Shown: positions 6,033 to 14,220, counted from the first letter of the stretch. The stretch is DNA of 15,778 nt from VMFW01 sp038058095 (GCA_038058095.1 JBBUBW010000011.1:1-15778), one strand, 5' to 3'. Made by a program: numbers and translations. Notes: generated by a model not told the origin, from the sequence alone.

Positions 6033-6060
6033 GCGTGTTTTTTTGTAGTTCTAGTTTGGG

Positions 6061-6089
6061 ATGGTAGATTAGTTGTGTAGAAAAGTCAA
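6061..6089 (-). promoter_or_regulatory. Promoter of the 54-residue gene
   Basis: On the minus strand, TTGACT (6089-6084), a 17-base spacer and TACCAT (6066-6061). The mRNA would have a leader of about 36 bases carrying the ribosome binding site. It lies divergent to, and about 50 bases from, the obg -10 box, which also reads TACCAT. Confidence 0.7.
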
Positions 6090-6136
6090 TCCGCTATCGA
6101 ATCGTGGCGGACGATTTTCCACCCCGCTTAATTTAG

Positions 6137-6145
6137 TGCTACCAT
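6137..6145 (+). promoter_or_regulatory. Extended -10 of obg, leaderless spacing
   Basis: TGCTACCAT, with the -10 hexamer at 6140-6145, lies eight bases before the ATG at 6154. No good -35 is seen. It supports the ATG at 6154 over the longer open frame from 6073. Confidence 0.5.
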
Positions 6146-6153
6146 GTAGATTC

Positions 6154-7191
6154 ATGTTGATTGATGATATAAAAATCAAAGTTAAAGCTGGTCACGGGGG
6201 AAGGGGCGCGGTGGCTTTTAACAAAAATATGATGAGCTTAGGGCCGGTCGGCGGAACCGGAGGCAAAGGAGCCAGCATTTACGCCGAGGGTGTTTCTGAT
6301 TTGAGTTCTCTTAATCAGTTTCGGTTTAAAAAGGATTTTGAGGCGGAAAATGGCCAAGAGGGACGAGATCAGTTTCGAGACGGACACGACGGAGAGGATT
6401 TGGTTTTTAAGGTGCCGGTGGGAACGGTGGTCCACCGCATAAGAAATAACTCACCCCAAAGCTCCTCCGGGGCGGGAGAGATTTCTAACGCGGCAGGTAA
6501 TCTTTCGAATGGTGATGTTTTTGAGATCACGAAAGTCGGCGAGCGATTATTAATCGCGAAAGGCGGGAATGGAGGGAAGGGAAATTTTCATTTTCGATCT
6601 TCTACAAACACAAGCCCAAAACAATTCCAACTTGGTCTTCCCGGAGAAGAGTTTGAAATTCGAATGGAGTTGAAACTTATCGCCGATATTGGTTTTATCG
6701 GCCTGCCGAACGCGGGAAAGTCGAGTTTACTAAACGAACTGACTAACGCTAAAAGCAAAGTTGCCAACTATCCTTTTACCACACTTGAACCAAATCTCGG
6801 AACATACTTTGAGCTTATTTTGGCGGACATCCCGGGTTTAATCGAAGGTTCTTCGGCCGGCAAAGGATTGGGTATTAAATTTTTGCGCCATATAGAACGG
6901 ACGAAAATTATTTTTCATTTAATCTCGGCTGAGTCCGAAGCGCCTGCGGAGGATTATAAAATTATAAGAAAAGAGCTGGGCGATTATAGCAAGGATTTAA
7001 TCAAAAAACCGGAATATCTTTTCCTTTCAAAAAGCGATGTTGTTTCTAAAGAAGAAGTTAAAAAGAAACTTTCAATTTTAAAAAAAATAAGCCCTAAGAC
7101 GATGACTATATCGATTTATGACGATGAAAGCCTTGAGGCGGTGAAAAAGATTTTGAATGTAATAAAAAGGGGGAAAATCGCTAAAAAATAG
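6154..7191 (+). CDS. obg: GTPase Obg (ribosome assembly)
   Basis: A 345-residue Obg/CgtA GTPase, which binds the large ribosomal subunit late in assembly. The glycine-rich Obg fold spans about residues 1-170 (VKAGHGGRGAVAF, GGTGGKG, GGNGGKGN), with a Ser/Gly/Asn-rich insertion at about 97-120. The G domain follows: G1 GLPNAGKSS (183-191), G2 FTTLEPN with T209/T210, G3 DIPG (225-228) and G4 SKSD (292-295). G4 has Ser in place of the usual Asn of NKxD, which may loosen guanine specificity. There is no long C-terminal extension. The frame stays open back to 6073, but the family start MLIDDIKIKVKAG and the upstream -10 box point to the ATG at 6154. A pilus operon follows from its own promoter. 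Confidence 0.95.
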   Translation: MLIDDIKIKVKAGHGGRGAVAFNKNMMSLGPVGGTGGKGASIYAEGVSDLSSLNQFRFKKDFEAENGQEGRDQFRDGHDGEDLVFKVPVGTVVHRIRNNSPQSSSGAGEISNAAGNLSNGDVFEITKVGERLLIAKGGNGGKGNFHFRSSTNTSPKQFQLGLPGEEFEIRMELKLIADIGFIGLPNAGKSSLLNELTNAKSKVANYPFTTLEPNLGTYFELILADIPGLIEGSSAGKGLGIKFLRHIERTKIIFHLISAESEAPAEDYKIIRKELGDYSKDLIKKPEYLFLSKSDVVSKEEVKKKLSILKKISPKTMTISIYDDESLEAVKKILNVIKRGKIAKK

Positions 7192-7260
7192 CTCGTATTT
7201 TGCCTCGAGTTCTTTCGCGCGACTTTTCCAGAGCGCATTAACATTTATTGGAGACACTTG

Positions 7261-7269
7261 TGCTATAAT
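7261..7269 (+). promoter_or_regulatory. Promoter of the pilus operon
   Basis: TGCTATAAT is an extended -10 with a perfect TATAAT hexamer (7264-7269). It lies 28 bases before the pilB ATG. A TTAACA at 7238-7243 is 20 bases upstream of the hexamer, too far for an ideal -35. Transcription would start near 7276. Confidence 0.6.
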
Positions 7270-7297
7270 TATTCCAGGTATAAGAACCTCGGAATCA

Positions 7298-8578
7298 ATG
7301 GAAAATGATAAAAAAGAAAAAGAGGCGGCGGTTATCCATAAATTAAAGGATACCGCTTCACTTAAACTTGGGATTGAGAGACAGATTACCAAGCCCATAG
7401 AAGAAGTTTCGATTGTGAGTTTGGTCAGTCTTTTCGTGAAGTACGCTTATATAGCTAGAGCTTCGGATGTTCATCTTGACCCGACGCCAGATAAGATTCG
7501 GGTGAGATTTCGAATTGACGGTATTTTGCATGACATTTTCGATAAAATTTCGATTACTAAGTCGTTGCACCAGGAAATTATCAGCCGGATTAAAGTTATG
7601 TCGGGACTTCGAACCGACGAACACTTTTTGCCCCAAGATGGCAGATTTAAAACCGATCCGGACGGAATTGGCGCGATTGATGTGCGGGTTTCGATTATGC
7701 CGACATACTACGGCGAGAACGCTGTTTTAAGAATTTTAGCAGAGACGCAAACTTTTACTCTTGAGGATTTAGGATTTTCCCCGGATGAACTTAAGAAAGT
7801 TGAAAGAGCGATTCGTAAACCCTATGGAATGATTTTGGCTAATGGCCCAACTGGTTCTGGGAAAAGCACGACTCTTTACACGATTTTAAAGAAACTCAAT
7901 ATTCCCGACAGTTCGATTATTACTATTGAGGATCCAATTGAGTATTCACTCGAAGGGATTACTCAAATGCAGACTGACGCGAGGGTGGGACTTACGTTCG
8001 CGAATGGCTTAAGGTCAATTTTGAGGCAGGATCCAAACGTGATTATGGTAGGTGAAATTCGGGATCAAGAGACGGCTGCGATCGCGGTGAACGCGGCTTT
8101 GACCGGTCACTTGCTCTTATCAACATTACATACTAACGACGCGGCCACGACATTTCCGCGGCTTATGGATATGGGAATTCCGCCATTCCTTATTGCCTCG
8201 ACAATAAATATTGTTATGGGGCAACGTTTGATTAGGATGATTTGTCCGGATTGCAAAAAGAAGAGGGAACTTTCTTCGAGTGAAGTTGAGAGTTTAAAGG
8301 AAATTATTCCCGATGTTAAGGTTCGAAAGCCGGTTTTTTACTATGGCGAAGGATGTGATACTTGCGGGAAGAGTGGATATAAAGGAAGAACAGGAATAAG
8401 GGAAGTGATTGAAATGAACGAGGAAATTAGGGAATTAGTAATGGCTCGGGCTAACGCACAGAAAATCAAAGAGGCGGCCATGAGGAATGGAATGAAAACA
8501 ATGCTTCAGAACGGGATTGAGAAAGCCATAGCGGGAGTGACGAGTTTGGAAGAAGTTTTAAGGATTATTCACGAGTAG
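7298..8578 (+). CDS. pilB: Type IV pilus assembly ATPase PilB
   Basis: A 426-residue secretion ATPase of the PilB/GspE family, the cytoplasmic motor that drives pilin polymerisation. The N2 domain (about 35-150) has SDVHLDP and FRIDG. The ATPase core has Walker A GPTGSGKST (183-191), the Asp box TIEDPIEY (209-216), Walker B VIMVGEIRD (248-256) and the His box TGHLLLSTLHTND (269-281). Two CxxC pairs (C316/C319 and C353/C356) form the zinc site typical of PilB/GspE rather than the retraction ATPase PilT. It is shorter than most PilB proteins because the N-terminal N1 domain is missing, so docking to an inner-membrane partner may differ. It heads an operon with pilC and pilins. The ATG at 7298 has no Shine-Dalgarno sequence. 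Confidence 0.95.
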   Translation: MENDKKEKEAAVIHKLKDTASLKLGIERQITKPIEEVSIVSLVSLFVKYAYIARASDVHLDPTPDKIRVRFRIDGILHDIFDKISITKSLHQEIISRIKVMSGLRTDEHFLPQDGRFKTDPDGIGAIDVRVSIMPTYYGENAVLRILAETQTFTLEDLGFSPDELKKVERAIRKPYGMILANGPTGSGKSTTLYTILKKLNIPDSSIITIEDPIEYSLEGITQMQTDARVGLTFANGLRSILRQDPNVIMVGEIRDQETAAIAVNAALTGHLLLSTLHTNDAATTFPRLMDMGIPPFLIASTINIVMGQRLIRMICPDCKKKRELSSSEVESLKEIIPDVKVRKPVFYYGEGCDTCGKSGYKGRTGIREVIEMNEEIRELVMARANAQKIKEAAMRNGMKTMLQNGIEKAIAGVTSLEEVLRIIHE

Positions 8579-8592
8579 TATGTATGAGGTTT

Positions 8593-8624
8593 TTCCTCCG
8601 AAGGAGGATCCGCCTTCGGAGGAA
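8593..8624. repeat. Perfect 12-base inverted repeat between pilB and pilC
   Basis: Arms at 8593-8604 and 8613-8624 are exact reverse complements around an 8-base loop. No T run follows on either strand, so it is not a simple terminator. The left arm can instead form a smaller hairpin, CCTCC-GAA-GGAGG (8595-8607), so two exclusive folds exist. It may set the relative levels of pilB and pilC mRNA. Confidence 0.7.
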
Positions 8625-8665
8625 GGAATTGATTTATAGATTGTAGAGACGATGATTTTAACCAT

Positions 8666-9757
8666 ATGCCAATAACGAGAAAACTTTCTCATCGAGGACT
8701 TTTTTTGTTCTTTGAACATCTCCCAATACAGGAAAAGATAAATTTTGCCCGGCACTTGTCGATTGTAATTAAGGCCGGATTGCCGCTTATTGAGGGGTTG
8801 AGGATTATAAAAAACCAGCTGCAATCGAAAACATTGATGGAAATTGTGAATGTGTTGATTGCGGACGTGGAAAAAGGCCAGTCATTGGCCGATGGATTGG
8901 AATCTCACCGGCATGTTTTTGGTGATTTTTTTATAAACATTATTAGGGTTGGAGAGACGAGCGGAACTTTAGCCCAGAATCTTCTTTATTTGGCCGATGA
9001 ACTAAAGAAAGCCAAAGATTTGAAAACCAAAATTCGGTCGGCTATGGTCTATCCGATTGTAATATTAATTGCCACAGTCGCGATTACCGCTTTTCTGACT
9101 TTTGTGGTTTTTCCTAAAATTCTTCCGGTTTTTTCCGGGTTGAATATAAAATTGCCAATGACAACGAGGATTTTAATTGAAGTTTTGGATTTTTCAAAAA
9201 CATATGGCGTGCAATTATTTTTCGGATTAGTAGTTCTCGGGATTGTTTTTAAGTTCTTGCTAAGATTGCCGGCAGTAAAGTATTTTTTTGACCGAGCGAT
9301 ACTTTATGTCCCAGTAGTTTCAGAGCTTATAATGAATGTGAATATGTCAAATTTCACCAGAATTTTGGGGTTGCTTTTAAAAAGCGGAATTAGAATTGTT
9401 GAAGCCGTGACGATCACGAGCAGCACTTTTCGGAATCTGGTTTACCAACGGGCGCTCGCGAGCGCGAATGAGGAAATTAGGAAGGGACAGCAGTTGGCAG
9501 AATACTTGGAAGCAAAAGAGGAACTTTTTCCTCGTTTGCTTTCGGGAATGATTAAAATAGGAGAAAACACCGGCAACTTGGAGGATAATCTTTTTTATCT
9601 TTCAGAGTATTACACCGAGGAGGTGGATAATAAAGTTAAGGCGCTGACTACTCTCCTCGAGCCATTATTGCTTTTGTTTATGGGAGTTTTTGTGGGATTT
9701 GTGGCGATATCAATTATTATGCCAATTTACTCAATCTCTCAGGGGTTGAGTAACTAA
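8666..9757 (+). CDS. pilC: Type IV pilus inner-membrane platform protein PilC
   Basis: A 363-residue PilC/GspF-family membrane protein that couples the PilB motor to the growing pilus. Two T2SSF domains are seen, at about 26-149 and 229-351. Each carries the family signature: RVGETSGTLAQNL (94-106) and KIGENTGNLEDNL (297-309). Three membrane segments are predicted at about 128-149, 181-199 and 332-352. The length is slightly short of the usual 400, from a trimmed N terminus. It follows pilB by 87 bases that hold the hairpin at 8593-8624, and precedes the large pilin gene by 12 bases, so it is in the operon. Confidence 0.95.
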   Translation: MPITRKLSHRGLFLFFEHLPIQEKINFARHLSIVIKAGLPLIEGLRIIKNQLQSKTLMEIVNVLIADVEKGQSLADGLESHRHVFGDFFINIIRVGETSGTLAQNLLYLADELKKAKDLKTKIRSAMVYPIVILIATVAITAFLTFVVFPKILPVFSGLNIKLPMTTRILIEVLDFSKTYGVQLFFGLVVLGIVFKFLLRLPAVKYFFDRAILYVPVVSELIMNVNMSNFTRILGLLLKSGIRIVEAVTITSSTFRNLVYQRALASANEEIRKGQQLAEYLEAKEELFPRLLSGMIKIGENTGNLEDNLFYLSEYYTEEVDNKVKALTTLLEPLLLLFMGVFVGFVAISIIMPIYSISQGLSN

Positions 9758-9769
9758 GAACCATAAAAC

Positions 9770-11575
9770 ATGCAACATGGAGCACGTAATACGGAATATA
9801 TTGGGCGGCTGAAATTTAGTGCGGGGTTCAGCTTGATTGATGTGGTGCTTGCAATCGGCATAATCGCGCTTCTTTTCGGAGGAATTTTCGTGGTTTATTT
9901 TTCGATTTTAGATTTGGTTAAAAATATTGATGTGAAAGTGTCGGCGACTTCAGTCTTAAACCGCCAAGTGGAGATTATAAGAAATGTACCTTACGAGGGA
10001 GTAGGAACGGTTGGGGGTGTGCCGTCGGGGGTGATTCCTCAGGAGCAGACTATTATATTTGGCGATTTTATTTTTTCAATAAAAACGACCGTTCGGAATA
10101 TTGACGATCCATTTGATGGGATGTTAGGCGGGACCCCTAACGACACCGCTCCGGCGGATTATAAAATAGTTGAAATGGAGATAAGTTGTCCAGGATGCGC
10201 TAAATTTGCGCCGCTAATTTTTACTACGACAGTAGCGCCAAAAAACCTAGAGAGTGCGAGCAGTAATGGTTCTTTATTCGTGAATGTTTTTGATGCTAAC
10301 GGAATCGGTGTTGGAGGAACTTCTGCACACGTGGTTAATAATAGCGTAACTCCAACTATCGATCTTTCTGATGCCACAAACGCGAGCGGGGTGTTGCAGT
10401 TAGTGGGCGTGCCGACGAGTACTCAGAATTATCAGATTACAGTGAGTAAGACGGGGTATTCTTCCGAGAAGACCTATCCTGTCGGAGATCCCCAGAATCC
10501 TAATCCAGCCAAACCCCACGCTACCGTGGCGGCCCAGACAGTTACTCAACTTAGTTTTTCTATTGATCGAGTAAGTCGAGTTAATGTTTATTCTTCTGGC
10601 GACAGGTGTGAGGCAATTCCAAATATAAATTTTTCAGTTACCGGTTCAAAATTAATCGGTTCGAGTCCAGATGTACTTAAGTTTTCGACAAGCAGTAATA
10701 CTGGTTCTAATGGAGGAGTAGTTTTAAATAATATTGAGTGGGATACGTATTCGTTTTCGATGACTGAGGCCGGATATGATGTGCTTGGAACTATTCCTTT
10801 CGCCCGAACAATAATTAATCCAGGCTCTACTTTCGATTTTCGATTTGTGGTTCAGCCAACTTTACCGAAATCATTTCTTGTGACCGTTAAAGATGCTCTA
10901 AGCGGCAATGGAATTACCGGCGCGAATGTAACTTTATCGAAAAGCGGTTTTTCAAGTGTGGCTACTACGGGGCATAGCTTGATTAGCGAGACCGATTGGT
11001 CGGGAGGGAAATATAGCAGCCAAGACGGGGGAGTGGATGCGGAAAATTTTCCGGGGTCACTTAGGATGCTTGCGAACGCTTCGTCGACCTATAACACCTC
11101 AACTTTAAGCTGGCTTATTTCAAATACGATTGATTTTGGAAGCGCGAGCTCGACTTTTTATGCTTTACATTGGAATCCAGTTTCCCAGCTTCCGGCGACC
11201 GGTCAGGAGAGCCTTAAGTTTCAGTTAGCAACAAACAACGACAGCTCGACTTGGAATTTTGCTGGACCAGATGGAGCATCGGGCAGTTATTACACAATTT
11301 CAAGTTCGACAATTTGGAACGAGCAGAGTAGTAACCGCTATTTGCGATATAAGGTTTATCTTTCAACACGGAGTGAGTTTGACACTCCTGTTTTTAACGA
11401 TATGACGGTTGAATTCGGGGGGATGTGCGTTCCACCTCATCAAGTTTTGTTTAATAATCTCACATCGGGAGATTATGATTTAACAGCTACGGCGCCAGGG
11501 TACCAAATAGCGACTAGCACAGTTACGATAAGCGGGAACTGGTATCAGGCGGATATTTTAATGAACCAGCAATAG
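9770..11575 (+). CDS. Large pilin-like protein with adhesin-type domains
   Basis: A 601-residue secreted protein anchored as a type IV pilin. The prepilin signal is SAG|FSLIDVVLAIG: cleavage is expected after G19, with hydrophobic helix 20-46 and Asp (D24) in place of the usual Glu at +5. A short PilV-like head (about 50-160) contains a CPGC pair (C140/C143). Beta-rich repeats of the carboxypeptidase-regulatory (CNA-B/PEGA-like) kind follow, at about 166-235, 268-360 and 368-400. The third is interrupted by a beta-sandwich-like region (about 405-550) and resumes at about 555-600 (VLFNNLTSGDYDLTATAPGYQ). It is probably a minor pilin or tip adhesin. Domain names are inferred from pattern. Its stop overlaps a possible GTG of the next gene. 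Confidence 0.82.
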   Translation: MQHGARNTEYIGRLKFSAGFSLIDVVLAIGIIALLFGGIFVVYFSILDLVKNIDVKVSATSVLNRQVEIIRNVPYEGVGTVGGVPSGVIPQEQTIIFGDFIFSIKTTVRNIDDPFDGMLGGTPNDTAPADYKIVEMEISCPGCAKFAPLIFTTTVAPKNLESASSNGSLFVNVFDANGIGVGGTSAHVVNNSVTPTIDLSDATNASGVLQLVGVPTSTQNYQITVSKTGYSSEKTYPVGDPQNPNPAKPHATVAAQTVTQLSFSIDRVSRVNVYSSGDRCEAIPNINFSVTGSKLIGSSPDVLKFSTSSNTGSNGGVVLNNIEWDTYSFSMTEAGYDVLGTIPFARTIINPGSTFDFRFVVQPTLPKSFLVTVKDALSGNGITGANVTLSKSGFSSVATTGHSLISETDWSGGKYSSQDGGVDAENFPGSLRMLANASSTYNTSTLSWLISNTIDFGSASSTFYALHWNPVSQLPATGQESLKFQLATNNDSSTWNFAGPDGASGSYYTISSSTIWNEQSSNRYLRYKVYLSTRSEFDTPVFNDMTVEFGGMCVPPHQVLFNNLTSGDYDLTATAPGYQIATSTVTISGNWYQADILMNQQ

Positions 11576-11589
11576 TGATAGAAAATAGA

Positions 11590-12213
11590 ATGAAAAAATA
11601 TCTTAAAAGAATTTATTTAATAAAAGGGTTTTCGCTCGTAGAAGTAATTATTTTTGCGGCGATTACCGCCTCCTTGATTTTTGTGGTTTCAAGTTTAACG
11701 GGCAATGTGGCTAATATTGAAAATTTTGTAAACCAAAAACTTCAATCTCGAAGCAGTTTGGAGCAAACATTTCAAATGTTGGTTACGGAGATAAGATCAG
11801 CGGGGCCGTCGAGCAACGGGTCTTACCAGATTGAGTCGGCTTCGACCAGTTCGCTGGTTTTTTTCAGTGATATCGACCAAGACGGTATTTTTGAGCGCGT
11901 AAGATATACTTTAGGAACAAGCACGATTTCGAAGGGATTCGTGGAGCCGATTGGAAATCCTTTGGTTTACGCTACTTCAAGCGAGGTTATGAAAGACGTG
12001 ATGACAGATGTAATAGTGAGTACGAGCACTAGTTTGTTTAGTTACTTTGATTCGGCTTATACCGGTAGCCAGGCGTCAATGGCATCTCCGATTGATGTTT
12101 CAAAAATTCGCGTGGTGAAAATGTCGGTTTACGTAGATATAAACCCAGGCAAAACACCGAAGGCGGTTTTTTTCAGCGATACTGTTACGATTCGAAATTC
12201 GAGGAGCAACTAA
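11590..12213 (+). CDS. Minor pilin, PilW/PulJ-like
   Basis: A 207-residue prepilin. The signal is MKKYLKRIYLIKG|FSLVEV, cut after G13, with Glu18 at the +5 position, followed by one hydrophobic helix (about 14-36). The middle, with RSSLEQTFQMLVTEIRSAG, a strand-rich IFERVRYTLG and a C-terminal VVKMSVYVDI, fits the PilW/PulJ group of minor pilins that prime fibre assembly. A GTG at 11575 overlaps the previous stop and would add five residues. The ATG at 11590 gives a normal-length leader and is preferred. It is the fourth gene of the pilus operon. Confidence 0.8.
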   Translation: MKKYLKRIYLIKGFSLVEVIIFAAITASLIFVVSSLTGNVANIENFVNQKLQSRSSLEQTFQMLVTEIRSAGPSSNGSYQIESASTSSLVFFSDIDQDGIFERVRYTLGTSTISKGFVEPIGNPLVYATSSEVMKDVMTDVIVSTSTSLFSYFDSAYTGSQASMASPIDVSKIRVVKMSVYVDINPGKTPKAVFFSDTVTIRNSRSN

Positions 12214-12236
12214 CAGCGATACTAATATACGAATAC

Positions 12237-13694
12237 ATGCGAATGATACTAATCAAGGAAAGGCGGGGGCAGTTGTCTCTGCAAATGATTTTTTTTGCGG
12301 CGATCATCGTGGTTTTAATTTCGGGATTTACTTTCGCGGCTCTCTCATTTCTAAAGCTTTCAGTCAGGGCTTTTAACAAATCTCAAGCGTTTACGATCGC
12401 GGAGGCGGGGATTGAGTATTACCGGTGGCATTTGGCTCACGCGCCAGCTGATTATAAGGACGGGACAGGACAGCCGGGGCCGTATGTTCATGATTATTAC
12501 GATAAAAGCGGAAACTCAATCGGAAGTTTTACTCTCGATATTACGCCACCACCCGTGGGTTCAACGGTTGTGACGATTCAGAGTACCGGCCAAGCGGCGG
12601 CGGATAGTTCGGTGACGAAAGTGATAAAAGTCAGATTAGGCATTCCTTCAATGGGCAAATACGCGGTTATTGCCAATGACAATATTCGTTTCGGAACCAG
12701 CACTTATGTTTACGGTCCGATTCATTCGAATTACGGAATTCATTTTGATGGCGTGGCTTACAATAAAGTTTATAGCTCCCAAGCGACTTATGACGATCCC
12801 GATCACGGAGGAGGGAACGAATTTGGAGTGCACACCCATATCGATCCAGTGGATCCTTTACCGCCAGCGGCGGCGCCATCGAGGCCGGACGTGTTTGCGG
12901 TTGGCAGGGAGTTTCCGGTACCAGCCATTGATTTTTCGGGGTTGACGGCAAACTTGGCCCAAATTAAAAATATGGCACAGGCGAGCGGAACTTATTTCGG
13001 AAGTTCTACCGCTTCGGGTTATCACATCGTTTTGAAGACCAACGATACTTTCGATATCTACAAAGTGACAAGTTTAACGCCCAAACCGCCGGGTTGCACG
13101 AATGTCGCAGGACAAGACGATAGTTGGGGAACTTGGAGTATTGAGAATGAAACTTTGATTAATAATTATCCGTTTCCGGCAAACGGTTTAATTTTCGTGG
13201 AAGATGATTTGTGGATTGACGGTCAAATTGACGGGGCACGACTCACGATAGCGGCCGGAAGATTTCCCGAAAATTCCAGTACCAATAAGAACATAACCAT
13301 TAATCATAATTTGCTCTATACCAATTATGACGGAAGAGACGTGTTGGGTATTATTGCCCAAAATAATATCAATGTGGGGTTAATCAGCGAAGATGTTTTG
13401 CGAATCGATGGAGCACTGGTGGCTAAATCCGGTAGAATTGGCAGGTATTACTATCGGCCGCCGACTTCTCAGGGCCAGGGCGGGCAAAATTGCCAGCAGT
13501 GGAATTTGCGGTCGTCGATTACTACTTACGGGATGCTGGCGACGAATAAACGATACGGTTTTTCTTACACCGATGGTACCGGCTATCAGGTTAGAAACCT
13601 TAATTATGACTCCAATTTATTTTATGGTCCGCCGCCGAGTTTCCCGTTACTGAGTGACCAGTATGTCCAGATTTCCTGGGAGGAGGTCAAGTAA
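12237..13694 (+). CDS. Large PilX-like pilus protein with atypical prepilin signal
   Basis: A 485-residue protein with a basic N terminus and a single hydrophobic segment (about 17-37). It is a plausible class III-like prepilin: KERRG|QLSLQM, where Gln16 takes the place of Glu at +5, so cleavage is uncertain. The AFTIAEAGIEYYRWHL segment (50-65) is typical of PilX-like proteins. The large exterior has two strand-repeat regions, at about 145-175 (YAVIANDNIRFGTS) and about 370-400 (DVLGIIAQNNINVG, LRIDGALVAKSG), which suggest a beta-helix or repeated beta-roll fold. The middle is Pro/Gly-rich with histidines. It follows the minor pilin by 23 bases. It may be a minor pilin, a tip protein or a non-pilin component. 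A second ATG lies two codons downstream. Confidence 0.75.
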   Translation: MRMILIKERRGQLSLQMIFFAAIIVVLISGFTFAALSFLKLSVRAFNKSQAFTIAEAGIEYYRWHLAHAPADYKDGTGQPGPYVHDYYDKSGNSIGSFTLDITPPPVGSTVVTIQSTGQAAADSSVTKVIKVRLGIPSMGKYAVIANDNIRFGTSTYVYGPIHSNYGIHFDGVAYNKVYSSQATYDDPDHGGGNEFGVHTHIDPVDPLPPAAAPSRPDVFAVGREFPVPAIDFSGLTANLAQIKNMAQASGTYFGSSTASGYHIVLKTNDTFDIYKVTSLTPKPPGCTNVAGQDDSWGTWSIENETLINNYPFPANGLIFVEDDLWIDGQIDGARLTIAAGRFPENSSTNKNITINHNLLYTNYDGRDVLGIIAQNNINVGLISEDVLRIDGALVAKSGRIGRYYYRPPTSQGQGGQNCQQWNLRSSITTYGMLATNKRYGFSYTDGTGYQVRNLNYDSNLFYGPPPSFPLLSDQYVQISWEEVK

Positions 13695-13727
13695 CGGCGA
13701 AAATACATTTTTTAGATTGGAGAAATT

Positions 13728-13736
13728 TGATAAAAT
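13728..13736 (+). promoter_or_regulatory. Internal promoter for the last pilin gene
   Basis: TGATAAAAT is an extended -10 (hexamer 13731-13736) located 30 bases before the ATG at 13767. No good -35 is seen. A separate promoter would let the small pilin be made in excess of the upstream components, as expected for a major subunit. Confidence 0.5.
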
Positions 13737-13766
13737 GGTAGAAATGAAAATCAAAAGTTAAAAAAT

Positions 13767-14216
13767 ATGAAAAAAGGGATAACGCTTTTGGAGATTATAA
13801 TTTCGATGGCGATTTTGGTGATTCTTTTGGTTATCACTATACGAGCTATGAATCCCGGAGGGCAGATAGCAATGGCGCGGAACTCGCAGAGGAGTTTTCA
13901 TATAACGTCTATTTTAAACGCGATTCGCGCGAACCTAGCCGATACTCGGACAGGGACTTTTATTTGCGCGAATGGTGACATTCCTACGAGTACCAAGAGG
14001 ATGGCGTCTGGGGTCGGAAATTACGATATCGCATCCTGCCTGATCCCAAATTATTTAAACATCCTGCCATTTGATCCGTCGGCGTCGAGTTCGTATTGGA
14101 CCGATTTGAGTAACTATAATACAGGGTATAACCTAATTAAGAATTCCTCGAGCGGGGCAATTACGGTTTCGGCGCCGTATGCGGAATTAGGCAAGACGAT
14201 TTCGGTGACTAGGTGA
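13767..14216 (+). CDS. Small type IV pilin (major-pilin candidate)
   Basis: A 149-residue prepilin with a very short leader: MKKG|ITLLEIIISMAILVIL, cut after G4, with Glu9 at the +5 position that aligns subunits in the fibre. The hydrophobic helix 5-27 is followed by an amphipathic helix (about 35-60) and a small head with two cysteines (C67 and C90) that may pair. Size and leader fit a GspG/PilA-type major subunit better than the three large pilins upstream. Its own promoter and position at the end of the operon agree. A structured inverted-repeat element starts four bases after the stop. Confidence 0.85.
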   Translation: MKKGITLLEIIISMAILVILLVITIRAMNPGGQIAMARNSQRSFHITSILNAIRANLADTRTGTFICANGDIPTSTKRMASGVGNYDIASCLIPNYLNILPFDPSASSSYWTDLSNYNTGYNLIKNSSSGAITVSAPYAELGKTISVTR

Positions 14217-14220
14217 GATA

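Noticed and set aside
6073..6153. Longer N-terminus for Obg from a TTG start
   Set aside because: The extra 27 residues are not family-like and would lie upstream of the -10 box; Obg proteins begin at the MLIDD segment.
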